DNA from: VAZQ01 sp963758945
GTDB lineage: Bacteria > Pseudomonadota > Alphaproteobacteria > Rhizobiales > Xanthobacteraceae
Direction of reading: 5' to 3'
DNA length: 64,000 bases
Assembly (NCBI GenBank): GCA_963758945.1
Contig: CAVWXY010000016.1
Location: 124,001 to 188,000 of the forward strand
Both the position numbers and the translations under genes were made by a program. Each line of letters begins with the position of its first letter. Position 1 is the first letter of the stretch. Shown one piece after another: positions 36,020 to 45,028 of the stretch. The notes below the pieces were generated by a model. That model ran no database searches and was not told the DNA's origin. It saw only the letters and a program-made list of their open reading frames with translations.

Positions 36020-36424
36020 TCAAGGCGGCGGCGGCAAGCGGCTGCCGATGAGCGGTAGCAGAAAGATCAAGACGTTGACCAGAAATCCCGCGTTCCACAT
36101 CAGGGTACGCAACGTCGGCAGGTTCCCGACATAAAGCAGGACATATGCGAGACGAATTGCGACGAAGCCAAGCGCAAGGCCGTCGATCCAGGCTTGCGGC
36201 CCGGCGCGAAACTCCGCGAGCAGAACGGCCGCAGCAAAGAACGGAAATGTCTCGATGCCATTGAGGTGGGCACCGAGAGCGCGCGTGCGAAGGCCGGGGC
36301 TGTAGAAAGCCGGATCGCGCGGATCGGCGTTGTCGAATTCCCGATGACCGACCGCCTTCACCGGCGCAATGGTCAGCAGGTAAAGAAGGACGGCGGCCAG
36401 CAGGCACCATTCCGCTATCGTCAT
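36020..36424 (-). CDS. MAPEG family membrane protein
   Basis: A 134-residue four-helix membrane protein of the MAPEG (eicosanoid/glutathione metabolism) family. The signature FYSPGLRTRALGAHLNGIETFPFFAAAVLLAE lies between helices 1 and 2, and VAIRLAYVLLYVGNLPTLRTLMW near helices 3-4. Bacterial members may have glutathione transferase or peroxidase activity. An in-frame Met 13 codons upstream at 36463 is a less likely start. Confidence 0.85.
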   Translation of the reverse strand: MTIAEWCLLAAVLLYLLTIAPVKAVGHREFDNADPRDPAFYSPGLRTRALGAHLNGIETFPFFAAAVLLAEFRAGPQAWIDGLALGFVAIRLAYVLLYVGNLPTLRTLMWNAGFLVNVLIFLLPLIGSRLPPPP

Positions 36425-36469
36425 CACTGCCCCCGGCTCGGCGGGCGCGGCGCACCGCGTCATGCGGGG

Positions 36470-37204
36470 TCAGCCGGTGGAGGCGCGGTCCTGCGACTGC
36501 TCCTCCGCCGGCTCCGACGTGCCCAGCCAATGGTTGAGGAAGGCCGCAAGCCAGGCGCGGCCGGCGGGATCGTAGACGGCGCGATCGGCGAAATGCGCAA
36601 TCCGCGGCTTCGCGTTGGGCAATAGCGTGCGCTCGTGGCCGCGCGTGGTCCAGCGGCACATCATGGCGTGGGTCACGTCGGGATGGAATTGCAGCGCAAA
36701 GGCGCCGCCGCCGTAGCGGAAGGCCTGCACCGGGAACGAATCGCCCTCTGCCAGCAGGTCGGCCCCGAGCGGCAGGTCGAAGCCTTCGCGGTGCCACTGG
36801 TAGACCTGTTCAGGCCAGGGGTCGCAGACCGTGCGGCCGGTCGTTGTCGGTCGGATCGGGTAATAGCCGACCTCGGCGTGGCCGTCGGGATGCTTGTAGA
36901 CCCGGCTGCCGAGATGGTGTGCCAGCATCTGTGCGCCGAGGCAGATGCCGAGGAAGGGCTTCTTCTCCCTGAGCGGCACCTCGAGCCAGTCGATCTCGCG
37001 GCGAACGAAATCGTCGGTGTCATTGGCGCTCATCGGGCCGCCGAAATAGATGGCGCCGGCGTGCGCCGCCATGGTCTCGGGCAGCGGATCGCCCAGGCGC
37101 GGGCGGCGCATGTCGAGCGGGTAACCGCGCTGGCGCAACGCATGACCGACGCGCCCAGGGGTCGACATCTCCTGGTGCATCACGATCAGAATCGGCGGCA
37201 ACAT
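36470..37204 (-). CDS. Class I glutamine amidotransferase
   Basis: A 244-residue stand-alone GATase1 domain. The nucleophile elbow is GICLGAQML with its Cys, the catalytic His is in ALQFHPDVTHAMM, and the oxyanion region is YFGGPMSAND. This is the GuaA-N-like group often labelled GMP synthase-related or gamma-glutamyl hydrolase-like (PuuD relatives). It probably hydrolyses a gamma-glutamyl or glutamine amide; the substrate is unknown. It lies 45 bases upstream of the MAPEG gene on the same strand. Confidence 0.85.
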   Translation of the reverse strand: MLPPILIVMHQEMSTPGRVGHALRQRGYPLDMRRPRLGDPLPETMAAHAGAIYFGGPMSANDTDDFVRREIDWLEVPLREKKPFLGICLGAQMLAHHLGSRVYKHPDGHAEVGYYPIRPTTTGRTVCDPWPEQVYQWHREGFDLPLGADLLAEGDSFPVQAFRYGGGAFALQFHPDVTHAMMCRWTTRGHERTLLPNAKPRIAHFADRAVYDPAGRAWLAAFLNHWLGTSEPAEEQSQDRASTG

Positions 37205-37318
37205 GGTGCAATTATGTCGAGCAAAATGGGCAGAATTTCAATGCCCCCGGGGCGGGCACACCATGCCAGCGTCGATCCCGCGCGGCCGCCCTGGGGCCGG
37301 GGCGCAGCCGGGAGCGGC

Positions 37319-38095
37319 TCAGCGGCCCCTGCTGCGGTACCGGTCCATGGCGCGGAAGAGCACGCTGCGCGGCACGAACGGGGCGATCGCCGTCACCACC
37401 CTGTTAGCGAAGCCTGGAACCACTACCCGGCGGCCCTCCGCGAGCGCGCGATAGCCGTCCCGCGCCACGCGCTCGGCGGAGCGCGTGAGCAGCGGCGGAA
37501 ACAACTCGCTCGTGATCCCGCCGCGTGTCTGAAACTCGGTGGGGACGGGTCCCGGGCAGAGTGCGGTCACCCGCACGCCGGCGCCCGCGAACTCATGATG
37601 CAGCGCCTCGCTGAAGGAGAGCACATAGGCCTTGGTGGCGTAATAGACCGCCATGCCCGGACCGGGCATGAAGCCCGCCACGGACGCCACGTTGAGAATG
37701 CCGCCGCGGCGGCGTTTGAGACCGTCGACGAAGGCGAGCGAGAGGTCGGTCAGCGCGCGCACATTGAGGTCGATCATGGCGAGCTGCTCGCCGCGGTCGA
37801 GCTTGTCAGCGCCTCCGAGGAGGCCGAAGCCGGCATTGTTGACCACCACCTCCGGTTCCAGTCCGGCCCGCGCCAATGCTTCGGCGATGTCGTGCGTCGC
37901 GGTGGGTCGTGCGAGGTCCGCCGGCAACACGGTCGGCCGCGGCGCGCCGCGCGCCGCGATAGTGTCCGCCAGCGCAGCGAGCTGTTGCTCGCGCCGGGCA
38001 ATCAGGACGACCTCGTGACCGTGAGCGGCAAATTCGTGCGCCAGCGCCGCGCCGATCCCCGCCGATGCGCCGGTGATGAGCGTGACGGCGCGCAT
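37319..38095 (-). CDS. Short-chain dehydrogenase/reductase
   Basis: A 258-residue classical SDR. The cofactor motif is TGASAGIGAALAHEFA (TGxxxGxG), followed by VVVNNAGFGLLG (NNAG), the catalytic Ser in NVASVAGFMPG and the YYATK active-site Tyr/Lys. The end, with PFVPRSVLFRAMDRY, is typical of the DltE/YqjQ-like branch acting on lipophilic ketones or alcohols. It begins eight bases after the TerB-like gene stop, so the two are probably co-transcribed. Confidence 0.9.
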   Translation of the reverse strand: MRAVTLITGASAGIGAALAHEFAAHGHEVVLIARREQQLAALADTIAARGAPRPTVLPADLARPTATHDIAEALARAGLEPEVVVNNAGFGLLGGADKLDRGEQLAMIDLNVRALTDLSLAFVDGLKRRRGGILNVASVAGFMPGPGMAVYYATKAYVLSFSEALHHEFAGAGVRVTALCPGPVPTEFQTRGGITSELFPPLLTRSAERVARDGYRALAEGRRVVVPGFANRVVTAIAPFVPRSVLFRAMDRYRSRGR

Positions 38096-38103
38096 CTACG
38101 GCC

Positions 38104-38574
38104 TCACGTCGCGCCAGCTTCCCGACGCTTCGCCACGCGCCGGCCGAGCTCGATGCGGTCACGCGAGGAGACGCCGAGCAGGTCCGCCGCGCGCCAGATC
38201 AGGTTGCTTTCGAATGCGTCCACGTCGCCGTCGGCATAGGCGATCTCCCACATCATTTCGACCACGCGCCGGCGGCCATCCTCGTTCAGCGACTGGTTGA
38301 TCACGCTGGTGAAATGATAGAGGTCGATAGCTTCCTGCTCGGCCGCGGTCGCCTCGGCCACCAATTCATCGGTCGCGCCGTCGTCGAGATCGAAGTGGCG
38401 CTTGATGACGGCGCGCAGCTTGTCGCGCTCGCTCGCGGACACGTCGCCGTCGATCGCAGCGGCATGGACGAGCAGCGCCGCGGCCGCGAGGCGATAATCG
38501 TCGTGCGCGAACTGGGCCTGGTGCTTTTCGCCCTCGGCGACGTCGGATAGAAATCGGCGAAAGCTTTCGAACAT
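38104..38574 (-). CDS. TerB-family (DjlA-like) tellurite-resistance domain protein
   Basis: A 156-residue all-helical soluble protein of the TerB/DjlA N-terminal fold. Characteristic segments are LAAAALLVHAAAIDGDVSASERDKLRAVI and VVEMMWEIAYADGDVDAFESNLIWRAADLLGV, two acidic metal-binding-like D-G-D-V-x-x-x-E loops. Proteins with this fold bind membranes or metals in stress responses. The start MFESFRRFLSDV at 38574 is preferred over a Met 14 codons upstream. Confidence 0.85.
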   Translation of the reverse strand: MFESFRRFLSDVAEGEKHQAQFAHDDYRLAAAALLVHAAAIDGDVSASERDKLRAVIKRHFDLDDGATDELVAEATAAEQEAIDLYHFTSVINQSLNEDGRRRVVEMMWEIAYADGDVDAFESNLIWRAADLLGVSSRDRIELGRRVAKRREAGAT

Positions 38575-38707
38575 GAGCGCGGCGCCGTGAACCATCGGGA
38601 CGCCGTCACGTTGCACGCCGTTGCGGCAAAGTCCAGCGCCGCTGCGCGCGGTCGATCAGCTCACATGACGACGTCATGGTGCTGCGACAATTGGAGCCGG
38701 GGTCGCG

Positions 38708-39307
38708 CTACTGCGTGGTGTTGCCTTTGCGCAAATTCGCCTCGAGCAGATCGAGATTTTTCTTGATATAGGCGTTGCCGGGATCCTTGGTCTGCGCTTC
38801 CAGCAGCGCCTCGCGGGCACGGCGGGGATCGCCGCGCAGCATGTAGGAGTGGCCGCGGTTGTTGAGGATCTCCGAGGTCGGCCCCGCGATCTTCTCGGCC
38901 TGCTCGTAGGCGCGATCGGCAAGCTCGAACCGGCGCAGGCGATCATAAGAGGCCGCGAGCCCGAGCCAGGATTCGAGATCGCGCGGATTGAGCTCGACGG
39001 CGCGGCGAAAGTGACGTGTGGCGCGCGTGAAGTTGCCCGCGCGGAATTGCGTCTTGCCCAGGCCGAGTTCGTCCTCGGCACCGGTGCCGGCCGATCCCTT
39101 GGCCATGGTTGCGAGCTGCGCGTCGGCCCCGGGTTGCCGCACGCTGCCGGTCGAAGCCGGCTCCTGCCCGGATGCGGCGCCGAGCGCGGAGGCGGCGGGA
39201 TCCGCGGCCGATTGGAACAGGCCGCCGAGTTGCGTCGAGCTCCCGCAGCCGTTGAGCCACAAGAGACACGCGACGGTCGCAAGCACTCGAGCGGCTTTCG
39301 CTCCCAT
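38708..39307 (-). CDS. TPR-repeat lipoprotein (TadD-like)
   Basis: A 199-residue protein. A lipoprotein signal peptide (ARVLATVACLLWLNGC, lipobox LNGC) leads to a low-complexity linker and about three tetratricopeptide repeats (KTQFRAGNFTRATRHFRRAVELNP, RFELADRAYEQAEKI, LRGDPRRAREALLEAQTKDP). The size and layout match TadD, the outer-membrane pilotin-like lipoprotein of Flp/Tad pili, but no other tad gene is present, so this is a similarity of type only. The ATG at 39307 gives the proper signal peptide. Confidence 0.8.
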   Translation of the reverse strand: MGAKAARVLATVACLLWLNGCGSSTQLGGLFQSAADPAASALGAASGQEPASTGSVRQPGADAQLATMAKGSAGTGAEDELGLGKTQFRAGNFTRATRHFRRAVELNPRDLESWLGLAASYDRLRRFELADRAYEQAEKIAGPTSEILNNRGHSYMLRGDPRRAREALLEAQTKDPGNAYIKKNLDLLEANLRKGNTTQ

Positions 39308-39673
39308 GGCACGTTTCCCCGACGGCCAAGTGCCGGTGCGGCCTCCCCCGGGCAAAGCACGCGGCGGCGCCGGCACGAGCCTCGACGGCCGGCAGGGCGA
39401 AGCTTGGGGGCGATTGGTTAAGAATCCCTCTCCGCATCCGGCTGGGAGGATCGCAGCACGCGGCGAGTGGGCAGCCTTGGCATCGGCCCACGGTGGGCGG
39501 CAAGCCCGCCGCATTCGGAGCCATCGCGCGAGCCGCGCAATCAACACGGCGCTCCTGCGGTTGATCGCATTGCGCGCATGCGGCAACATGCGCGTTCGTC
39601 CGTGCGGAATAGTTAATGAACGGTTAGCCTTCGCGTTGATCGCGACGCGAGAGGAACCGGCAGGGAGAGACCG
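39308..39673. other. Gene-free divergent promoter region
   Basis: About 365 bases between the TPR lipoprotein and the CMD gene. I find no coding potential that resembles a protein and no RNA gene. The right end contains a CtrA-like site (39613-39627) and the AGGGAGAG ribosome-binding site of the CMD gene; an isolated TTAA lies near 39418. Confidence 0.5.
39613..39627 (-). promoter_or_regulatory. CtrA-like site CTAA-N7-TTAA
   Basis: On the minus strand CTAACCGTTCATTAAC differs by one base from the TTAA-N7-TTAAC consensus. It lies 46 bases upstream of the CMD start and could influence either divergent gene. Confidence 0.4.
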
Positions 39674-40333
39674 ATGTCGAAACCAAGGATCAGCTACGTC
39701 AATCCGGCGACCGTCACGGATGCGGCCATGCTTGCCGAGTTCGACCGCTGTGCCCGCGAAGGCACGCCGCGCCCGGAGAGCCAGGCGATCCGCGCCCACG
39801 TGCCGGCCGTGTTCTGGTCGTTCGCCAATTCGTGGCGCGACGTATTCAAGAACGGCGTTGCCGACCACGCCGTCAAGGAGCTGTGCCGCATCTACGTCTC
39901 GCGTTCGGTGCTGTGCGAATTCTGCGGCAATCAGCGCTCGATCAAGGCGGCCAAGCAGGGCGTTGTCGAGGACGACTATCGCGACCTGATCGATTTCGAG
40001 AGCTCGGCCCGTTACGACGAGCGGCAGAAGGCGGCGCTGGCCTATGCCGAGGCGATTACCTGGGATTTGCCGGTCGACGACAAGTTCTGGGCGCGGCTGC
40101 ACGCGCATTTCAGCGAGCCGGAGCTGGTCGAGATCGGCTATTTCGTCGCCCTGACCATGGGGCAGCAGCGCTGGCTGCGCACGCTCAATATCGAGCACCA
40201 CCAGGTGCTCGCCGGCACCGACGCGTCGATGGCGCCGGGCTTCGAGACCGAGGATGCGCTTGCGCGCTCGAAAGCGGCCGCCGACTACTGGGCGAAGAAG
40301 CCCGCGGCGCGCGCCAGCGAGGCGGCCGAGTAG
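39674..40333 (+). CDS. Carboxymuconolactone decarboxylase (AhpD-like) family protein
   Basis: A 219-residue protein with the AhpD-like helical core. The redox-type motif SVLCEFCGNQRS holds a Cys-x2-Cys pair, preceded by a helix with KELCRIYVSR. The second helix pair is KAALAYAEAITWDLPVDDKFWARLHAHFSEPELVEIGYFVALTMG. Cys-x-x-Cys members are usually peroxidatic or disulfide-exchange proteins rather than decarboxylases. The Shine-Dalgarno AGGGAGAG sits seven bases before the ATG. Confidence 0.85.
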   Translation: MSKPRISYVNPATVTDAAMLAEFDRCAREGTPRPESQAIRAHVPAVFWSFANSWRDVFKNGVADHAVKELCRIYVSRSVLCEFCGNQRSIKAAKQGVVEDDYRDLIDFESSARYDERQKAALAYAEAITWDLPVDDKFWARLHAHFSEPELVEIGYFVALTMGQQRWLRTLNIEHHQVLAGTDASMAPGFETEDALARSKAAADYWAKKPAARASEAAE

Positions 40334-40371
40334 CGTGCACGCGCGCAACGTGCCGCGCAAACTCGCCGCAT

Positions 40372-40399
40372 TGTCGTCCCCGCGCAAGCGGGAATGACA
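40372..40399. repeat. Hairpin repeat, TGTCGTCCCCGC family
   Basis: TGTCGTCCCCGC (40372-40383) pairs with GCGGGAATGACA (40388-40399) with two G-T wobbles and a GCAA loop. It lies between two convergent genes and matches the outer arms of the repeats at 24972 and 53631. Confidence 0.6.
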
Positions 40400-40418
40400 G
40401 AAGGATAATTGCCCCGCC

Positions 40419-41615
40419 CTACACGCGCGCGAAGCCGCGCGGGAACGCGTGCAGCCGCTCGATTCCTGTTTGCGTGATCAAGACGAGCTCGCCGGTCTGC
40501 ACGCCGGCCTTGCCGTCGCTGGTGACCACGTTGGGCTGAACCACGACGGTCATGCCGGCTTCGAACGGCTCCTGCGGGATGGGCCCGGCCGGGCGACTCC
40601 TGCTGCCGAGGATCGGCGGGAAATAGCCGCCGCCGTAGCCGTGCAGGAGATCGTCGATAATGGTGAAGCCGGCATCCTCGATCACGCCCGCGGCCTCGAT
40701 CACCTGCGCCGGCGTCGCGCCGTGCCGGAGCACGCCGGCGACCGCGTCGAAGGCGGCGTCGGCCGCGGCGTGCAGCGCACGATAGAGCGGGGGCGGATCC
40801 TCGCCTACCGCAAAGCTGCGCAGCACCTGGCCGGAGTGATCCCAGAACGCCGCGCTGATCTCCGCGAACACGATGTCGCCCGTCGCCACTCTTCGCGTGG
40901 ACGCAAACTGCGCCGGCGCGGCGAGGCGCGGATCGCGCATCGAGGTGGCGCCGATGAAATGGATGACGTTGGTGCCGCCCTCGCGCATGTACGCGCGCTC
41001 GATCAGGTCGCCGAGCACACGCTCGCCAAGCCCCGCCGCGAGTCCGTCGCGCAGCCCTGCCATGCCGCGGTCGCTGAGCCAGGCGCCGATGCGCAGCCAG
41101 TCGATCTCCTCCGGCGACTTGATGCGCCGCAGCCGGACATAGGCGCGATTGAGGTTGACAATCTTGCCGAAGCGCGCGGCGAGCGCGGCGTGCTGCTCGA
41201 AATTCATCGCGCCGATGACGCCGACGCGGTGCTCCCGCGCGCCGCGCTGCTCCAGCGCCGCGATCGCGGCGCGGATGGAGGATTCGCCGCCCCAGGCGAC
41301 CTCGGCCTCCGGCGCGAGCTTGCGCGCGAGCGGGGCGTGGTTGATCCATTGCACGAACAGCGCGTCGCGCTCGCGCGGCGTGAGCACGCCGATCGCCTCC
41401 ACGGTAACCGGCCATTGGGTGAGCCACTGCACCGCGGAGCCGGCACGGTTCGCCCCGTAAAACACGATATGGTCGCACCCGGCCTCGGCGAGCGCGGCTT
41501 CGACCGCGGCGCGCCGGCGCGCCATCTCGGGGCCGCTGTAGCGCGGATATTCCGCCTCGATGATCGCCCGCAGCCGCGGCGGCAGCGGCGGCAATGCCTG
41601 CGCGGCGACTGTCAT
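40419..41615 (-). CDS. M24 (creatinase/prolidase-fold) protein with degenerate metal site
   Basis: A 398-residue pita-bread-fold protein with a creatinase N-terminal domain (RRAAVEAALAEAGCDHIVFYG) and a C-terminal M24 domain. Aligned with metal aminopeptidases, the first Asp ligand is Glu (AEISAAFW) and the second Asp is Gln (SGQVLR). The His is kept (LHGYGGGYF), and the penultimate Glu is Gln (VVVQPNV). Loss of these ligands is what creatinases show, so a metal-independent amidinohydrolase-like or altered activity is likely. It overlaps the upstream acyltransferase gene by the four bases ATGA, indicating translational coupling. Confidence 0.82.
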   Translation of the reverse strand: MTVAAQALPPLPPRLRAIIEAEYPRYSGPEMARRRAAVEAALAEAGCDHIVFYGANRAGSAVQWLTQWPVTVEAIGVLTPRERDALFVQWINHAPLARKLAPEAEVAWGGESSIRAAIAALEQRGAREHRVGVIGAMNFEQHAALAARFGKIVNLNRAYVRLRRIKSPEEIDWLRIGAWLSDRGMAGLRDGLAAGLGERVLGDLIERAYMREGGTNVIHFIGATSMRDPRLAAPAQFASTRRVATGDIVFAEISAAFWDHSGQVLRSFAVGEDPPPLYRALHAAADAAFDAVAGVLRHGATPAQVIEAAGVIEDAGFTIIDDLLHGYGGGYFPPILGSRSRPAGPIPQEPFEAGMTVVVQPNVVTSDGKAGVQTGELVLITQTGIERLHAFPRGFARV

Positions 41616-44600
41616 CCGGCGGCGCGCGTCGCCGCGCCCGGCTTGGCGGCGAGCCGCTCGTGCACGAGCATGGTCGTGGCCATCATGTCGACCTTGCCGG
41701 AGCCGAGCAGGGGAAGCGTGTCGACCACCCAGACCTCGGACGGGATCATCAGATCGGAGGCGTGCCTGGCTCGGGCGAAGGCCATGAATTCGGCGCGGGT
41801 CGCGCCCTTGTGCTGGGTGAGGAGGATGAGCCGCTCGCCCTTGCGCAGATCGGGCGCCGCCGCGACGGCCGAGAGCGCATTCGGCCACAGCTCGGATGCC
41901 AGCGCCTCGACCGCGGCGAGCGAGATCATCTCACCGCCGACCTTGGCGAAGCGCTTGGCGCGCCCCTTGATGGCGATGAAGCCCTGCTCGTCGATGGTGA
42001 CGATGTCGCCGGTGTCGTGCCAGCCTTCGGGCGGAGGCTCGAGCACACCCGGGTTTTCCATACGGAGATAGCCGAGCATGACGTTCGGCCCGCGCACATA
42101 GAGGCGGCCGCCTTCCTCGACTCCCTCGACTTTCTCCAGGCGCGCCTCCATGCCGGGCAAGACGCGCCCGACGGTGCCGAACTTGTTGAACATCGGCGTG
42201 TTCACGGCGAGCACCGGGGCGGTCTCGGTGACGCCGTAGCCTTCGAGAATACGCAGGCCGAACTTTTCCATATAGGTCCGCCGGGTCGTTTCCCTGATCG
42301 GCTCCGCGCCGGCCAGGATGTAGCGCAGCGAGCGGAAGTCGTAAGGGTGCGCAGCCCGCGCATAGCCCGCCAGGAACGTGTCGGTGCCGAACATGATGGT
42401 GGCGTTCACGCCGTAGATCAGCTCCGCCACGGTGCGGTAGTGCAGCGGCGAGGGGTAGAGGTAGATGCGCACCCCGAAGACGAGCGGCAGCACGACGCCG
42501 ACCGTGAGCCCGAACGAGTGGAACACCGGCAGCACGTTGAACACCTTGTCCTCGCGGCCGAAATCGATGCGGGCGGCGGCCTGCGCGGCATTCGCCAGCA
42601 TGTTGCGGTGGGACAGCACGACGCCCTTCGGCACCCCTTCCGAGCCCGACGTGAACAGGATGGCGGCCCAGTCGTCGGGCTTGCGCGCGAGCAGCGGCTT
42701 GTTGGCATTGAGGAGGCCGCGGATCTTGTCGCCGGCGGTGATCCCGGCGCGGATGTCCTCGAGATAGATGATCTTGACCTGCTTCTCGATCGCGGCGACG
42801 AGATTGGTGAGGCGGCCTTTCTCGATGAAAGTGCGCGAGGAGAGGATGGTGTCGATCTGGGCCGCCTTGCACGCGGAGAGGATATTTGCGGCGCCGGCGC
42901 TGAAATTGATCATGGCGGGCACGCGGCCCGCCGTCATCAGGCCGAGAACGGTCACGACGGCGCCGTTCGCGTTCGGCAGCATGACGCCAATCGCGCGCCC
43001 GGGCGCGGCCAGCGGCATCAGCTTGGTGCCGAGAATGGCGGCGCCCACGAGCAGGCGCTTGTAGGTGAGCTCGCCGGTCACGGGGTCCTCGATGGCGACC
43101 CGGTTGCGGCCGTGCGTGGCGGCGGCCTGGATCACTGCTTCCACGACCGTGCGGTCGGTCGAGGTGGTGCGGAAAACGAAATCCGACATGATGGCGTAGA
43201 GCGCGGCGCCGGCGGCCAGCCGCCGCTTGCGGCCCTTGAGGTCGGGGTCGACCGTGAGCTTCACCGGCTCGAGAATGGTGACCTTCACCTTGGGAAACCA
43301 GCGCCGGCGCACCTGTCCCTTGGACAGCCGGCTGAACGGCGTCTGCTCCAGGCCTTCGATGCGCACCGGCACGATCTCGGCGTTCGCCTTGTCGGCGATC
43401 AGGGCGGCGCCGTCATAAACCTTCATCAGACTGCCGGTGACGGTGATACGCCCCTCGGGAAAGATGATCAGGGCGTTGCCGGCCCTGACCGCCTCGATCA
43501 GGGAGCGCACCGCCATCGGCTTCAAGGGATCGAGCGGCAGGGCGTTGGTCAGCTTCACGAAAGGCCGTATCCACCATTTCTTGGCAATCGCGACGTCGAT
43601 GGCGAAGACCGGCCGCCGGTTACGTAGCGACATCGCCAGCCCGGCGTCGAGGAAGCTCACGTGGTTGAGCGCGATGATGACGTTGGGGCCGGCATTGTTG
43701 AGATGCTCGATTCCCCGCACCTCGATCCGGAACAGGGCGCGGTAGATGATCGAGAGCATATCGCTGAGCGCGCTCGACGGCATGGTGCGGCCGATGGCGG
43801 CCGCGACCAGGAGGCTCGCGGCGCCGAGCAGCAGAAACAGCTGTGACGTCGTCATTCCGGCCGTCTGCAGCAACGCCACGATCACCGTGCTCCCCGCCAT
43901 GAAGGCGGCATTGAGCACGTTGACGGCGGCCACCACGCGCGCGCGGCGGTCGGCGCCCGCCCAAGCCTGCACCGCTGCGAAGGTCGGCACGATGAACAGG
44001 CCGCCGGCGATGGCGAGCCCGGCGAGGTCGAGCGCGAAGCGCAGCCCCCGGCCGGAGCCGAAAATAGCGAGATAGCCGTCGAGACCGGGAATCGGCGTCG
44101 CGCCCAGGGTTGACCAGCCGAGATCGATTGCGAACAGGCCCAGCAGCACGGCGCCGAGCAAGGTCGGCAGCAGGATGATGCGGCCGGCCGCGAGCCAGGC
44201 CGCAAGCCCGGAGCCAATCGCGATCGAAATCGAGAAGATGGCAAGGCAGGCGGTGACGACGTCCTCGCCGCCGCCGAGCACGTTCTTCACCAGCGGCGGC
44301 ATCAGCGAGAGCGCGACGGCGCCCACGAGCCAGAACCAGCTCGTCACCAGCGCGCCCCACCACAGGCGCGGATCTTCGCGCAGGAAGTTCAGCAATCCGA
44401 CGGTCGAAGCGAGCACGTTCTTCTGCACCACGAGGTCGGGCGCCGCCTGCCCCGTGCGCGGAATGAGCAGGCTCGCGCTCCAGCACATGAGCGAGAACAC
44501 GATCATCAGGAGGGCGAAACGGGCGATGTCGCCGTCCTTGGCGGCGATCCCGCCGACGATGGTGCCGAGCAGGATGGCGATGAACGTCGCGCCTTCGACC

Positions 44601-45028
44601 AGCGCGTTGCCGGCGGGTAGCTCCGAGCGGGCGAGATGATCGGGCAGGATGCCGTACTTGATCGGCCCGAACAGCGAGGCGATCACCCCGAACAGGAACA
44701 GGGCGAGGAAGAGCAACGGCACCGAATGCAAGGCAAAGCCGGTGACCGCGATCAAGGCGATGCCGATCTCCGCAAACTTGAGCCGCCGCGCGACGACCGC
44801 TTTGTCGAAGCGATCGGCGAGCTCGCCACCGAGGGCGGAAAGGAAAAAGTAGGGCGCGATGAACACCGCGGCGGCGAGCGTGATCAGCGCATCCGCGTCG
44901 GAGCCACCGATTTGGAACAGGATGAGGAAAACCAGCGAGTTCTTGAGGAAGTTGTCGCTGAAGGCCGAGAAGAATTGGGTCCAGAACAGAGGCGCGAAGC
45001 GCCGCGTCATGAGCAAGGACGATGACAT
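41612..45028 (-). CDS. LplT-PlsC-acyl-ACP synthetase fusion (Aas-like lysophospholipid recycling)
   Basis: A 1138-residue three-part membrane protein. Residues ~1-410 are a 12-helix MFS lysophospholipid flippase (LplT-like; FFSAFSDNFLKNSLVFL). Residues ~440-620 are a PlsC acyltransferase with NHVSFLD (H-x4-D, near residue 455) and FPEGRIT. Residues ~640-1138 are an AMP-forming acyl-ACP/CoA synthetase with the P-loop LFTSGSEGVPKG near residue 794 and the YGVTETAPV, WHDTGD and KGRAKRFAK motifs. Together they would import lysophospholipid, activate a fatty acid and reacylate it. E. coli keeps LplT and Aas separate; the fused form is known in other proteobacteria. It translates directly into the M24 gene. 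Confidence 0.93.
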   Translation of the reverse strand: MSSSLLMTRRFAPLFWTQFFSAFSDNFLKNSLVFLILFQIGGSDADALITLAAAVFIAPYFFLSALGGELADRFDKAVVARRLKFAEIGIALIAVTGFALHSVPLLFLALFLFGVIASLFGPIKYGILPDHLARSELPAGNALVEGATFIAILLGTIVGGIAAKDGDIARFALLMIVFSLMCWSASLLIPRTGQAAPDLVVQKNVLASTVGLLNFLREDPRLWWGALVTSWFWLVGAVALSLMPPLVKNVLGGGEDVVTACLAIFSISIAIGSGLAAWLAAGRIILLPTLLGAVLLGLFAIDLGWSTLGATPIPGLDGYLAIFGSGRGLRFALDLAGLAIAGGLFIVPTFAAVQAWAGADRRARVVAAVNVLNAAFMAGSTVIVALLQTAGMTTSQLFLLLGAASLLVAAAIGRTMPSSALSDMLSIIYRALFRIEVRGIEHLNNAGPNVIIALNHVSFLDAGLAMSLRNRRPVFAIDVAIAKKWWIRPFVKLTNALPLDPLKPMAVRSLIEAVRAGNALIIFPEGRITVTGSLMKVYDGAALIADKANAEIVPVRIEGLEQTPFSRLSKGQVRRRWFPKVKVTILEPVKLTVDPDLKGRKRRLAAGAALYAIMSDFVFRTTSTDRTVVEAVIQAAATHGRNRVAIEDPVTGELTYKRLLVGAAILGTKLMPLAAPGRAIGVMLPNANGAVVTVLGLMTAGRVPAMINFSAGAANILSACKAAQIDTILSSRTFIEKGRLTNLVAAIEKQVKIIYLEDIRAGITAGDKIRGLLNANKPLLARKPDDWAAILFTSGSEGVPKGVVLSHRNMLANAAQAAARIDFGREDKVFNVLPVFHSFGLTVGVVLPLVFGVRIYLYPSPLHYRTVAELIYGVNATIMFGTDTFLAGYARAAHPYDFRSLRYILAGAEPIRETTRRTYMEKFGLRILEGYGVTETAPVLAVNTPMFNKFGTVGRVLPGMEARLEKVEGVEEGGRLYVRGPNVMLGYLRMENPGVLEPPPEGWHDTGDIVTIDEQGFIAIKGRAKRFAKVGGEMISLAAVEALASELWPNALSAVAAAPDLRKGERLILLTQHKGATRAEFMAFARARHASDLMIPSEVWVVDTLPLLGSGKVDMMATTMLVHERLAAKPGAATRAAG

